Both the position numbers and the translations under genes were made by a program. The notes under the pieces were generated by a model. That model worked only from the letters and a program-made list of their open reading frames with translations, was not told where the DNA came from and did no database searches. DNA of 54,346 nucleotides from Lachnospiraceae bacterium (GTDB lineage Bacteria; Bacillota; Clostridia; Lachnospirales; Lachnospiraceae): the NCBI GenBank assembly GCA_017557525.1, contig JAFYYN010000033.1:1-54346 (forward strand), read 5' to 3'. Positions 1 to 9,900 of the stretch are shown piece after piece; position 1 is the stretch's first letter; every line of letters begins with the position of its first letter.

Positions 1-567
1 CTTGATCTGTGTGCGGCACCCGGAGGAAAGAGCCTGTATCTGGCTGATCTTGGCATAAAGGTTACATCCTGCGATATTTCGGAGCAGAAATTAAAGCTCA
101 TAGAAGAAAATGCTACAAGATGCGGTTTTAACAATATCGAAATCAAACTGAATGATGCAACTGTTTTTAATCCCGGTTTTGAAGGGAAATTTGATATAGT
201 CCTTTGCGATCTACCATGTTCGGGACTTGGCATCATCGGGAAAAAGCCGGATATAAAATACAATACGACTCCGGAGAAAATAAAGGAACTGGCCGCATTA
301 CAGAAAAGCATACTGAAAATCGCGGTTAAGTACCTTAAAAATGACGGATATCTAATATTTTGTACCTGTACTGTAACCGGTGAGGAGAATAAAGAAAACC
401 TTGAATATTTAAAATCGGTACCGGGTCTATCATGTGTACAGCTTGAAAGATTTCTGCCGGAGGGTATAAAGGTTCAGGAAAGCAAGGACAATTACATACA
501 GATACTTCCCGGAGAATATGACAGCGACGGTTTTTTCATTTCTCTTTTTAAGAAAACAGCGGAATAA
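1..567 (+). CDS. rsmB: 16S rRNA m5C methyltransferase RsmB, C-terminal part (5' end outside window)
   Basis: The reading frame is open from the first base and ends at TAA 565-567, giving 188 residues. It begins inside the SAM-binding motif DLCAAPGGK and carries DLPCSGLG (about residues 70-77), whose cysteine is one of the two catalytic cysteines of RNA m5C methyltransferases. A second cysteine motif, FCTCTVTGEEN, follows at about 120; families usually show S/YSTCS there. RsmB methylates C967 of 16S rRNA with SAM. The N-terminal NusB-like RNA-binding domain expected of RsmB would lie outside the window, so another member of the NOL1/NOP2/Sun family cannot be excluded. rlmN starts 39 bases downstream, probably in the same transcript. 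Confidence 0.85.
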   Translation, partial: LDLCAAPGGKSLYLADLGIKVTSCDISEQKLKLIEENATRCGFNNIEIKLNDATVFNPGFEGKFDIVLCDLPCSGLGIIGKKPDIKYNTTPEKIKELAALQKSILKIAVKYLKNDGYLIFCTCTVTGEENKENLEYLKSVPGLSCVQLERFLPEGIKVQESKDNYIQILPGEYDSDGFFISLFKKTAE

Positions 568-606
568 AGATGACAAAAGGACGATCAATAGGAGATACAG
601 CGTAAA

Positions 607-1677
607 ATGTGCGAGAAGCCGGATTTAAGATCTTTGAGCCTTGAAAAACTAAAAACTGAGATAGTACAGATGGGAGAAAAGAGCTTTCATGCCGGCCAGA
701 TTTATGAGTGGCTTCACAAAAAGCAGGCACAGAGCATCGATGAGATGACCAACCTTTCGGTGAGCTTAAGAGAAAAGCTAAAAAACTCGTATGAGCTGTA
801 TAATCTCACTGCAGTAAATGTCCTTGAGGATCTTGAGGACGGAACGTTTAAATATCTGTTTAAGACCATAGATGATAATGTCATAGAAAGTGTTTTTATG
901 ACCTACGAGCACGGACATTCGGTCTGTATTTCATCGCAGGTCGGCTGCCGGATGGGCTGCAGCTTTTGTGCTTCTACCATAGGCGGCAGGGTCAGGGACC
1001 TGACCTCCGGAGAAATGCTTGAGCAGGTATATATGATGCAGCGCCTGCAGGATAAGCGTGTTTCAAATGTGGTTGTCATGGGGAGCGGAGAGCCCTTTGA
1101 TAATTATGATAACTTTGTAAGTTTTTACGAAATGCTGACTGATAAAAATGGGCTCAATATCAGCGGAAGAAACATAACGGTTTCTACATGTGGTATAATA
1201 GATAAGATCAGGGACTTGGCAGACAGAAAATATGCGCTTACCCTTGCGATTTCGCTCCATGCGCCCAATGATGAGCTTAGACGCAGGATAATGCCCTCAG
1301 CCAATAAATACAGCATAGAGGGTATACTTTCCGCATGTGATTACTTTTTTAATGAGACAGGCAGAAGGATAACCTTTGAATACAGCCTTATGGCAGGAGT
1401 AAATGATACCGCTGAGTGTGCAAATGAGCTTGGGAGTCTGCTAAAGGGGAGAAACTGCCATGTTAATCTCATACCCGTAAACCCTGTAAAAGAGAGGGAT
1501 TACAGGAAGAGCAGGGATACGGATATAGCAAGATTTAAAAAAATACTTGAAAAAAACAAATTAAATGTTACTATTAGAAGAGGATTGGGTAAAAATATAG
1601 ATGCTGCATGCGGGCAGCTAAGACGTAGTTACATGGAGAACGGAGGTGATATGGGTGCAGGCTTGCGCGAAAACTGA
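607..1677 (+). CDS. rlmN: Dual-specificity 23S rRNA/tRNA A2503/A37 C2-methyltransferase RlmN
   Basis: This 356-residue radical SAM enzyme adds a C2 methyl group to A2503 of 23S rRNA, and in many bacteria to A37 of some tRNAs. The 4Fe-4S motif CxxxCxxC reads CRMGCSFC. It is preceded by ISSQVGC and followed by the family motifs VVMGSGEPFDN and STCGII. The C-terminal cysteine that forms the methylated intermediate lies in the typical setting GKNIDAACGQLR. The length matches the family. The ATG at 607 follows AGGAG at about 590. The 3' end overlaps the start of prpC, so translation of the two is probably coupled. A Cfr resistance methyltransferase is an alternative, but the context is that of housekeeping rlmN. 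Confidence 0.95.
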   Translation: MCEKPDLRSLSLEKLKTEIVQMGEKSFHAGQIYEWLHKKQAQSIDEMTNLSVSLREKLKNSYELYNLTAVNVLEDLEDGTFKYLFKTIDDNVIESVFMTYEHGHSVCISSQVGCRMGCSFCASTIGGRVRDLTSGEMLEQVYMMQRLQDKRVSNVVVMGSGEPFDNYDNFVSFYEMLTDKNGLNISGRNITVSTCGIIDKIRDLADRKYALTLAISLHAPNDELRRRIMPSANKYSIEGILSACDYFFNETGRRITFEYSLMAGVNDTAECANELGSLLKGRNCHVNLIPVNPVKERDYRKSRDTDIARFKKILEKNKLNVTIRRGLGKNIDAACGQLRRSYMENGGDMGAGLREN

Positions 1678-2392
1678 CGTAGGTGTTATGAGGCAGATGA
1701 ACCAGGACTATTGCTATGCAAGTACTGAGAGCCTCGGACTGCTTCCAAACCTGTTCATAGTGGCGGACGGTATGGGAGGACATAATGCCGGAGATTTCGC
1801 ATCGCGTTTCTGTGTGGAAAAGTTTGTGGAGCTTGTAAGGAATGCAGGTACCGGAGTGATCAGTAAGCTGAGCTTCCTGGAAAATGCGATCAGGGAGACC
1901 AATGAACAGCTTATCATCAAGGCGACCGATAATCCCGAGCTCGAAGGAATGGGCACAACTTTCGTAGCGGCTACGGTTACAGATAACAGGGAAATGGATG
2001 TTTTTAACATTGGTGACAGCAGGCTTTACCTTATTGATTCGTCAATCCGTCAGATTACCGAGGATCATTCACTTGTAATGGAGATGGTAAAAAACGGAGA
2101 GATAAAGAAGGAGGAAGCAAGATTCCATCCTAAGAAAAATGTGGTAACGCGTGCTATCCGCGCCATAGGGATTGTGATCCCCGATATGTTCAGGGTACCG
2201 GTAAAGCAGGGAGATATCATACTTCTGTGTTCCGACGGTCTGTCGAATATGGTTGCAGATAATGAAATATATGATATAATCAATGAAAACCGGGATAATC
2301 TAAATGAATGTGCGGATATCCTTGTGGATCGTGCAAACAGGAACGGCGGTAAAGATAATATAACGGTAGTGCTTATAAAAATAGATGAGTGA
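1655..2392 (+). CDS. prpC: PP2C-type Ser/Thr protein phosphatase (PrpC/Stp)
   Basis: A PPM/PP2C metal-dependent phosphatase of about 245 residues that removes phosphate from targets of the neighbouring kinase PrkC. Metal-binding aspartates sit in the usual motifs: TDVGVMRQMNQD near the N-terminus, DGMGGHNAGD, GDSRLY, SDGLSN and GGKDNITV near the C-terminus. The frame has GTG codons at 1646 and 1655. I chose 1655 because GGAGGTGAT (1642-1650) is a near-perfect ribosome binding site eight bases before it. The start lies inside the end of rlmN, in another frame. prkC follows after 32 bases, the usual phosphatase-kinase pairing of Firmicutes. Confidence 0.93.
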   Translation: MQACAKTDVGVMRQMNQDYCYASTESLGLLPNLFIVADGMGGHNAGDFASRFCVEKFVELVRNAGTGVISKLSFLENAIRETNEQLIIKATDNPELEGMGTTFVAATVTDNREMDVFNIGDSRLYLIDSSIRQITEDHSLVMEMVKNGEIKKEEARFHPKKNVVTRAIRAIGIVIPDMFRVPVKQGDIILLCSDGLSNMVADNEIYDIINENRDNLNECADILVDRANRNGGKDNITVVLIKIDE

Positions 2393-2424
2393 TCATCTGT
2401 ATAAAATTTTAAGAGGACTAAAAA

Positions 2425-4497
2425 ATGATTAAAACAGGAATGTACATTAGCGACAGGTATGAAATAATCGACAAGGTCGGTTCGGGCGGAATGGCAGATG
2501 TTTATAAGGCTCTGTGTCACAGGCTTAACCGCTATGTGGCTATTAAGATCCTTAAGCCCGAGTATTCTACTGATGCAAGCTTTGTCCAGAAATTCAGGGC
2601 TGAAGCACAGTCTGTAGCAGGACTTTCACATCCTAATATTGTAAGTGTATATGACGTAGGTGAGGATGACGGGCTCTACTATATCGTTATGGAGCTTGTA
2701 GAGGGTATCACCTTAAAGCGTTTCATTGAAAAGAGAAAGAAGCTTGATGTTAAGGAAGCTGTTGGTATTGCTATCCAGATAGCAATGGGTATGGAAGCAG
2801 CTCATACACATCATATCATCCATAGGGATATCAAGCCTCAGAACATTATTATTTCAAGAGAGGGAAAAGTTAAGGTTGCCGATTTCGGTATTGCCAAGGC
2901 TGCTACCTCAAATACCATTTCACAGAATGCCATAGGTTCGGTTCACTATCTTTCTCCCGAGCAGGCAAGAGGCGGATACAGCGATGAGCGAAGCGATATC
3001 TATTCTTTAGGTGTAACTCTTTATGAGATGCTCAGCGGTCAGGTGCCTTTTGCGGGAGATAACTCTGTATCGGTAGCTCTGCTCCACATACAGAGCGAAG
3101 CAGTACCTGTAAGAGAGCTTAATCCGGAGATACCCTTAAGTGTTGACAAGATCATACAGAAATGTATGCAGAAAAAGCCTGAGAGACGTTATCAGACTGC
3201 CGGTGAGCTTATAGTTGACTTAAAGCGTTCTGTATTAAATCCTGAGGGTGATTATGTTAATATTCCTACTAACGCAATAGTAACATCTTCTCCTACAAGA
3301 AGTATTACCGAGGAAGAACTGGACACTATAAAGAAGAATTCAAAAAGTGCTGCCAAGGGACCTGAGAGACAGGTGACTTATTCCGATCGCAAGACTAAGA
3401 GGAAGGTTAAGCGTGAGAAGGAAGAACTGGATACAATGGACTCCGGACTTGAAAAGGTCCTGACCATAGTCAGCGTGCTTGCCGCTATAGCGCTTTTGGT
3501 ATTTATTTTCTGGATTGCAAAGAAGATTTTCTTTACAGAGGATGGACCGAGCCCTTCAGAGCTGATCAATAACCTGACCAATAACACTACGGGTACACCC
3601 ACACCTACTCCTGAAGAGAGCGGGACCACTCCTATCATAAAGATACCTGCTACCGAGGTTCCTTCACCTACACCTACCTCTGCAGATCAGGTACTTTTGA
3701 ATATGCCCAATGTGGTTGGTTATAAAGTAGAGGAAGCCGAGAAGGTTCTGAAGGTTGCCCTGCCTGAATGCCAGATCAAGTATGAAGAGGATTATTCCGA
3801 TGAGTACGAAGCCGGACTGATCTCTGCACAATATCCTACAAAGGATGCAACAGTTATAGCCAACACGGTTGTAAGCCTTACCTTAAGCTGTGGCCCTTCT
3901 ATGAAGGCATTAGAGAATGTTTATGGATATGATGCAAAATCTGCAACTAAGATGTTGGAATTACTTGGTTATCAGGTAGGTACTGTTGAAGATTACAGTG
4001 ATTCGGTAAGCGCCGGCGATGTTATCTATACAGAGCCTGAGGCAGGCACACAGCTGCCTAAGGATTCAATGGTCATACTGCATGTAAGTCTTGGCCGTCT
4101 GATCAAAGAGGTTGAGTGTCCGAGCCTTGTCGGAGTAAAGCAGAACAGAGCCGAAAAGATGCTGACAAATGTTAATCTCGAAGTAGGAGATATTGAATAC
4201 GAATACAGTGACGCATTTGACAAAGGTATCGTAATAAGCCAGGAAATTGAAGACGGTACCATGATAGAAGAGGGTACTTCAGTAGACTTTGTAGTCAGCC
4301 TTGGACCGGAGCCCGTAGTTACTCCTGAGGATAACGGAAATAACGGTGGAGGAAATGACGGCGGAGATGACAACGGTGGAGATAATGATGGCGGAGACAA
4401 CGGTGGAGATGTTATAGAAACAACTCCCGAGCCTACTGCCGAACCGGTGGATAATGATCCCGAGGATCCTGAAAACGGCGGATCTGACGAAGAATAA
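2425..4497 (+). CDS. prkC: Membrane Ser/Thr protein kinase with three PASTA domains (PrkC/Stk)
   Basis: A 690-residue Hanks-type kinase that senses cell-wall fragments and phosphorylates division, wall and translation proteins. The N-terminal kinase domain has the glycine loop GSGGMADV (19-26), Lys41, HRDIKPQN (133-140), DFG (153-155) and the activation-segment motif SPEQARGG. A basic juxtamembrane stretch (about 300-340) leads to one membrane helix (about 345-368) and a Thr/Pro-rich linker. Three extracellular PASTA repeats follow (about 427-490, 491-556 and 557-625). The tail is a Gly/Asn/Asp low-complexity stretch rich in GGDN-type repeats, ending in an acidic Pro/Glu segment; PASTA kinases often end at the last repeat, so this tail is extra. 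A hairpin follows the stop. Confidence 0.95.
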   Translation: MIKTGMYISDRYEIIDKVGSGGMADVYKALCHRLNRYVAIKILKPEYSTDASFVQKFRAEAQSVAGLSHPNIVSVYDVGEDDGLYYIVMELVEGITLKRFIEKRKKLDVKEAVGIAIQIAMGMEAAHTHHIIHRDIKPQNIIISREGKVKVADFGIAKAATSNTISQNAIGSVHYLSPEQARGGYSDERSDIYSLGVTLYEMLSGQVPFAGDNSVSVALLHIQSEAVPVRELNPEIPLSVDKIIQKCMQKKPERRYQTAGELIVDLKRSVLNPEGDYVNIPTNAIVTSSPTRSITEEELDTIKKNSKSAAKGPERQVTYSDRKTKRKVKREKEELDTMDSGLEKVLTIVSVLAAIALLVFIFWIAKKIFFTEDGPSPSELINNLTNNTTGTPTPTPEESGTTPIIKIPATEVPSPTPTSADQVLLNMPNVVGYKVEEAEKVLKVALPECQIKYEEDYSDEYEAGLISAQYPTKDATVIANTVVSLTLSCGPSMKALENVYGYDAKSATKMLELLGYQVGTVEDYSDSVSAGDVIYTEPEAGTQLPKDSMVILHVSLGRLIKEVECPSLVGVKQNRAEKMLTNVNLEVGDIEYEYSDAFDKGIVISQEIEDGTMIEEGTSVDFVVSLGPEPVVTPEDNGNNGGGNDGGDDNGGDNDGGDNGGDVIETTPEPTAEPVDNDPEDPENGGSDEE

Positions 4498-4518
4498 AAA
4501 AATGTAACAGACATAACG

Positions 4519-4548
4519 AAAGAGCTGTCTTTTATTTGACAGCCCTTT
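4519..4548 (+). terminator. GCTGTC/GACAGC hairpin between prkC and rsgA
   Basis: AAAGaGCTGTC (4519-4529) pairs with GACAGCcCTTT (4538-4548) with one mismatch and an eight-base loop, just after prkC. The U-tract is short and interrupted (CACTATTT), so it may be a weak terminator, an attenuator or an RNA processing site. A similar GCTGTC hairpin lies between acpP and rnc. Confidence 0.5.
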
Positions 4549-4567
4549 CACTATTTAGAGAGTACGA

Positions 4568-5440
4568 ATGACTGGGAAAATAATAAAGGGAGTCGCAGGA
4601 GATTATACGGTGATCGATCCCCGCGATAAAAGATATATATGCAGGGCAAAGGGTATTTTCAGGAAAAACGGGATTACTCCTTTGATAGGTGATAATGTTG
4701 AATTTGAGATACTTAGTGAGACAGAGGGTAATATCTTAAAGATACTGCCGCGTAAAAACTCACTTATAAGACCTGCCTGCGCAAATGTCGATCAGGTGCT
4801 TTTGGTATTTGCGGCTGCTTCTCCCGAACCAAACTTTAACCTTTTGGACAGATTTCTTATAATGATGCAGAAACAGTCGGTTTCAACTGTGCTATGCTTT
4901 AACAAAACGGATATTGCGGATGATGTGAGACTGAAAATTCTTGCGCAGAACTATGAGGCATCAGGCGTAAAGGTTATATTTGCAAGTGTGAAAAATGCTG
5001 AAGGGACTGAGGAAATACTGGAGGCTCTTGAGGGTAAGACCACCATACTTGCAGGACCCTCGGGTGTTGGAAAATCATCAATGATGAATCTGCTTTCCCC
5101 GGGGACAGTATTTGAAGTAGGGGATTTGAGCGAGCGTATAGGCCGCGGAAAGCAGACTACAAGGCATACAGAGCTTGTGGAGCTGCATAATGGGACATAT
5201 CTCTGTGATTCACCGGGTTTCAGCTCGATTTACCTTGAGGGCATAGACCATAAGGAGCTGAAAAATTATTTTCCCGAATTTGAACAGATTTCCGGGAAAT
5301 GCAGGTTCCTTTCCTGCAATCACATAAGCGAGCCTGACTGTGCCGTAAAGGAAGCGGTTGCAGACGGGAGGATCAGCAAGGTAAGATATGACAATTACTG
5401 TTTGTTATACAATGAGTTAAAGAGCAAAGCAAAATTTTAG
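4568..5440 (+). CDS. rsgA: Ribosome small-subunit GTPase RsgA (YjeQ)
   Basis: A 290-residue circularly permuted GTPase for late 30S subunit maturation. It has an N-terminal OB fold (about 1-70), then the permuted G motifs: NKTD (112-115, G4) before GPSGVGKSS (163-171, G1) and DSPG (214-217, G3). The C-terminal zinc site is Cys245, Cys250, His252 and Cys258 (CRFLSCNHISEPDC). GxGKQTTRH is the family's switch region. In Bacillus and relatives this gene also follows prpC-prkC, and PrkC can phosphorylate RsgA there; that regulation is only inferred here. Confidence 0.95.
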   Translation: MTGKIIKGVAGDYTVIDPRDKRYICRAKGIFRKNGITPLIGDNVEFEILSETEGNILKILPRKNSLIRPACANVDQVLLVFAAASPEPNFNLLDRFLIMMQKQSVSTVLCFNKTDIADDVRLKILAQNYEASGVKVIFASVKNAEGTEEILEALEGKTTILAGPSGVGKSSMMNLLSPGTVFEVGDLSERIGRGKQTTRHTELVELHNGTYLCDSPGFSSIYLEGIDHKELKNYFPEFEQISGKCRFLSCNHISEPDCAVKEAVADGRISKVRYDNYCLLYNELKSKAKF

Positions 5441-5477
5441 TTGATGAAAGGAAAACTACCTGACAGGTAGCCGGTAA

Positions 5478-6137
5478 ATGATAATGAATAAGCTCGCACC
5501 TTCGATACTGGCAGCGGATTTCTCTAACTTAGGTGAACAGATAAAGGAAGTTGAGAATGCAGGTGCAGAATATCTGCATATCGATGTTATGGACGGAAGC
5601 TTTGTACCGAGTATTTCATTCGGTCTTCCCCTTATCAGTTCGATCAGGAAAACAACCAAATTAACCTTTGATGTGCATCTTATGGTTACCGAGCCTGAGA
5701 GGTTTGTTGACCAGTTTGCAGATGCAGGGGCCGATATAATAACTGTACATCAGGAGGCCTGCACTCATTTAAACAGGACCTTAAAGCATATCAAGGAAAG
5801 AGGGATCAAAGCAGGAGTATCTCTTAATCCCGCGACCGACCCTGCGACTCTGAAATATGTTTTAAACTATGTGGATATGATACTTGTAATGTCTGTTAAC
5901 CCGGGTTTTGGCGGACAGGAATTTATCCCCGAGACCCTAGGCAAGCTTTCAGACGTTAAAAAGCTTGTTAAGGAAAGCGGAAGGGATATCGATATAGAGG
6001 TTGACGGCGGGATAACATTAAATAATGTAGAAACAATCCTGAATGCAGGTGCAAATGTCATTGTTTCCGGCAGCAGTGTATTTAAGGGAAGCATTTCGGA
6101 AAATGTTAAGGCTTTCCAGAAAATCCTTCATAAATAA
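5478..6137 (+). CDS. rpe: Ribulose-phosphate 3-epimerase
   Basis: Interconverts D-ribulose 5-phosphate and D-xylulose 5-phosphate in the pentose phosphate pathway. The 219-residue TIM barrel shows the family motifs: LAPSILAADF at the N-terminus, HIDVMDGSFVPSISFG (catalytic Asp and metal His region), VHLMV, VNPGFGGQ and EVDGGI with the second catalytic Asp. Length is standard. ATG codons lie at 5478 and 5484; AGGTAG at 5466-5471 favours the first only weakly. The gene follows rsgA by 37 bases, a common Firmicute order; thiN, often next in that order, is absent. Confidence 0.95.
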   Translation: MIMNKLAPSILAADFSNLGEQIKEVENAGAEYLHIDVMDGSFVPSISFGLPLISSIRKTTKLTFDVHLMVTEPERFVDQFADAGADIITVHQEACTHLNRTLKHIKERGIKAGVSLNPATDPATLKYVLNYVDMILVMSVNPGFGGQEFIPETLGKLSDVKKLVKESGRDIDIEVDGGITLNNVETILNAGANVIVSGSSVFKGSISENVKAFQKILHK

Positions 6138-6155
6138 TTGTACATGGGGTATTGA

Positions 6156-6878
6156 ATGAAATTATCAGATATAAAGATAGGTTCGGTAATAGAGATACAT
6201 ATAACCCGGGGCGGCTCGGAGTACAAGACCAACAGCAAGGTTGAATACTGTGATGAGAAGTTTACCGGTGTTTCACCGATAGCAAGTATTCACGGCCTTT
6301 TCAGATTTACCGAAGAGGATGAGGTTGATATTGTCTATCATGAGGGTGACAAATATTATAAATGGGATCATGTTAAGGCCGGAGTTGCAAGGAGAAGGGA
6401 TGGAAGCAGACTTCATGTTTTTTCAACCGAGCAGGAGGGCGCAAGCTTTAACAGAAGAACGCAGTTTAGATTTGAGATAGGTGAAGTCATTAATATGAAG
6501 TATGAGGTCCTGAAAAGCAACGAAAAGGAACCTGCATTAAATGATAAGACACCCGAGGCAAATCTGGAAACTGTTTTTCTTATGCTTAACGAGCAGTATG
6601 AAGAAGTGGAATGCAAGGGTTACCTGAAGGACCTAAGTGAAGGCGGAGCTTCGGTAGAATCAGATGTAAAGCTTGGGAAAGGCGTATTTGTGAGCTTTAA
6701 GATCGATTCGGAGGTTGGACCGGTCTTTTTAAGAGGCGTTATCTTAAGAGTAATAGAAGATAAGCATGGATATTTCGATTATACCTACGGAGTATCCTTT
6801 GTGGAAACAAGCAAGAATTACATGAGGTATTTTTATCTCCAGCAAAGAAAACAGCTGTATGAGAATAAGGATTCGTAA
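6156..6878 (+). CDS. PilZ-domain c-di-GMP receptor (YcgR-like)
   Basis: A 240-residue soluble protein. The N-terminal half (about 1-100) resembles the YcgR/PilZN flagellar-brake type domain. The PilZ domain carries both c-di-GMP-binding signatures: an RRxxxR-type segment (RRTQFRFEI, about residues 101-109) and the D/NxSxxG-type motif LSEGGASVES (about residues 162-171). It is therefore probably a functional c-di-GMP effector, perhaps acting on motility or export. It lies 18 bases after rpe and 67 bases before an HD-GYP phosphodiesterase, so receptor and hydrolase sit side by side. The exact target is unknown. Confidence 0.85.
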   Translation: MKLSDIKIGSVIEIHITRGGSEYKTNSKVEYCDEKFTGVSPIASIHGLFRFTEEDEVDIVYHEGDKYYKWDHVKAGVARRRDGSRLHVFSTEQEGASFNRRTQFRFEIGEVINMKYEVLKSNEKEPALNDKTPEANLETVFLMLNEQYEEVECKGYLKDLSEGGASVESDVKLGKGVFVSFKIDSEVGPVFLRGVILRVIEDKHGYFDYTYGVSFVETSKNYMRYFYLQQRKQLYENKDS

Positions 6879-6884
6879 TGTTTT

Positions 6885-6937
6885 CATCGGGGACGCGGCA
6901 GGCACGTCACCGATGTGTAGCCATGCCTGTGGCAAGG
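6885..6937 (+). promoter_or_regulatory. Candidate kissing-loop RNA leader before the HD-GYP gene
   Basis: The 67-base spacer holds an 11-base inverted repeat with one mismatch, CATCGGgGACG (6885-6895) with CGTCaCCGATG (6905-6915), enclosing a nine-base loop. A second small stem, GCCA (6920-6923) with TGGC (6930-6933), encloses exactly TGCCTG. That loop is perfectly complementary to CAGGCA in the first loop (6899-6904), so the two hairpins could kiss or form a pseudoknot. The second stem abuts AAGG (6934-6937), the probable ribosome binding site, so translational control is conceivable. It matches no riboswitch class I recognise. The pairing is visible; its function is inference. Confidence 0.4.
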
Positions 6938-6945
6938 TATAAAGC

Positions 6946-9900
6946 ATGAAGTATTTAAAGCGTAAACTGGCTTTGGTTCTGATATGTGTTTTAATGTCAG
7001 GGATAATCCTTAGTGCCGGCAGGCTGCCGGTATCCGGTAATACCTTATCCGGTGGGGATTATGAAGAACTGGCTGTAGATCCGACCTCGTATGAGGACGG
7101 TTTTTCATGTGTGCTTTATGACAATATGAGCGGACTTCCTACGTCTGAGGCCAACGCTATAGCCGAGACCGAAGAGGGATTTATCTGGATTGGAAGCTAC
7201 AGCGGCCTTATCAGGTATGACGGACACAGCTTTGAACGTATGGAGTCTACCAGCGGTATTACCAGTGTTGTAAGCCTTTTTGTGGATTCAAAGGGCAGAC
7301 TCTGGATCGGTACAAATGACAACGGTCTTGCTGTTATTGATAAAGGCGTGGCTGTCATTGAAAAGGGCGAGTTTACATTATATGATATAGATGACGGATT
7401 AAAATCCGCTACCGTACGTTCCGTAGCTGAAGATAAGGAAGGTAATATCTATGTAGCTACTACTCAGGGACTGAATATCATTGGTTCCGATATGGTATTA
7501 AAGGATGTTGATGAAAAGCAGCTTAGCGATATATATATCAATGAACTACGTACATCTGCCTCGGGTGTTATCTATGGTGAAACCAATGAAGGCGATATCT
7601 TTACCATAGATAAAGGAAACGTTACATTTTATCCATGCAGCTCTTTTGGTATAGGAGAGATCAACTGCGTGCTTCCCGACCCGGATAATGAGGGCTGGGT
7701 ATATCTCGGTACAGTGGAATCAGAGATTTATTACGGCAGGCTTAACGGGGAATTTTTAGATAAGGAAAAGATTGATGTTTCTCCCTTAGTCTGCGTGGCT
7801 TCTATAGAGAAATTTAAGGATCAGCTCTGGGTTTGCGGAGACAACGGCATCGGAATGCTGAATAACGCCGGTTTCCAGAAGCTTGACAATATCCCGCTTA
7901 ACAACTCTGTAGAGAACATGATGGTCGACTATGAGGGCAATCTCTGGTTTTCATCCTCAAGACAGGGTATTATGAAGATCGTTCCCAACCAGTTTACCGA
8001 TATTTTCGATAAATACGGTCTGGATTCGAATGTAGTTAATTCTACCTGTGTCCATAACGGTATGCTTTATATAGGTACAGATGTAAAGGACGGTACCAAT
8101 AACGGTCTTATCGTACTTAGCGGCGGAAATGTTCTTGACAATATCGATATAACTTTTGCTGATACCAACGATAAATTCAGCTCCTATACAAATCTTATCG
8201 AGCTGCTATCGGGCTGCAGGATCAGGTCAATTATAAAGGATTCAAAGGGCAGATTATGGTTCTGTACCTACAGCAATAGGGGTCTTGTGGTTTATGACAA
8301 CGGAGTTGTATCACGTTTTGATACGGATAACAGCAGTATCCCTTCCAATAAAATAAGGACCGTTTACGAACGTACCGATGGAGCAATAATGGCAGCCTGC
8401 AGCGGCGGAATGGCCATGATAGAAAACGGAGAGGTTGTTGAGATTTATGATAAAAAATGGGGTCTCAGCAATACTGAGGTACTCTCTATTACCCAGGCTA
8501 AAAATGGGGAAATGATAATCGGTTCTGACGGAAAGGGTATCTACATTATCAACGGCCACAATGTCAGAAACTTAGGCAGAAAAGACGGACTGACCTCCGA
8601 GGTTGTAATGAGGATCAAGCGTGATGATACAAGAAATATTTTCTGGATCGTTACGAGCAATTCCATAGCCTACATGACCGAGGATTATCAGATAACCACG
8701 ATTAAAGAGTTCCCTTATTCAAATAACTTTGACATGTATGAAAACAGTCAGGGAGATATGTGGATACTCAGCAGTAACGGTATTTATGTAACGCCTGTTA
8801 AGGAGCTGCTTGACAACAAGGAGATTAAACCTGTTTATTTCAGTATCTCCAACGGCTTGCCATGTATCACGACAGCAAACTCCTACAGTGCCCTGACTGA
8901 AAACGGAGATCTCTATATTGCCGGAAATACAGGTGTTGCAAAGGTTAATATAGAAGAAACGAGACTGGATGTCAGCAATATAAAGATGGCAGTGCCTTTT
9001 ATTGAGGCTGACGGTGAGATTGTATATCCTGACGCTAACGGAGTATTTCATGTGGACTCCTCCACAAGTAAGATTTCAATCAGAAATCATATATTTACCT
9101 ACTCCCTTATCGATCCGCTTATCACATACTGGCTTGACGGCTTTGAGGAGGAACGTATAACAAAGAGCTGCAGTGATATGGAAGAGGTGGTTTATACCAA
9201 CTTAGAGGGCGGTACATATCATTTTACTATGATATTGCAGGATGCTTTCGGAAAAGGCAGTAATCATCTGGATATTACGATAAAGAAGAGCAAGTCGGTA
9301 TTTGAAGAGGCCTGGTTCAGACTTCTTGTACTGTTAGCAGGTATAGGTCTGTTAGCCGGAACTGTAGTTCTTATTATCCGGAGGAAAACAAAAGCACTTA
9401 CAAAGAAAAACGAGCAAAACAAACAGTTCATCAATGAGATGTCTCAGGCATTTGCGCATACCATAGATATGAAGGACAAGTATACAAACGGTCACTCACA
9501 GCGTGTTGCCGAGTATACCGCCATGCTTACCAAGGAACTTGGTTATGATGAGGAAACTGTTGATAAGTACAGAAATATTGCGCTGCTGCATGATATAGGT
9601 AAGATTTCGATACCTCCCGAAGTGCTTAACAAACAGGGCAAGCTTACCGATCAGGAATTTAATATCATAAAATCTCACTCGGCACAGGGCTATATGGCTC
9701 TAAAGAATATCAGTATCATGCCGGAGCTTGCGATTGGTGCAGGACAGCATCATGAAAGACCTGACGGAAAGGGATATCCTAAGGAACTTAAAGGTGATCA
9801 GATATCAAGAGTTGCCCAGATCATTGCGGTGGCAGATACCTTTGATGCTATGTATTCCGACAGGCCTTACAGAAAACGTATGAATTTTGAAAAAGCGGTT

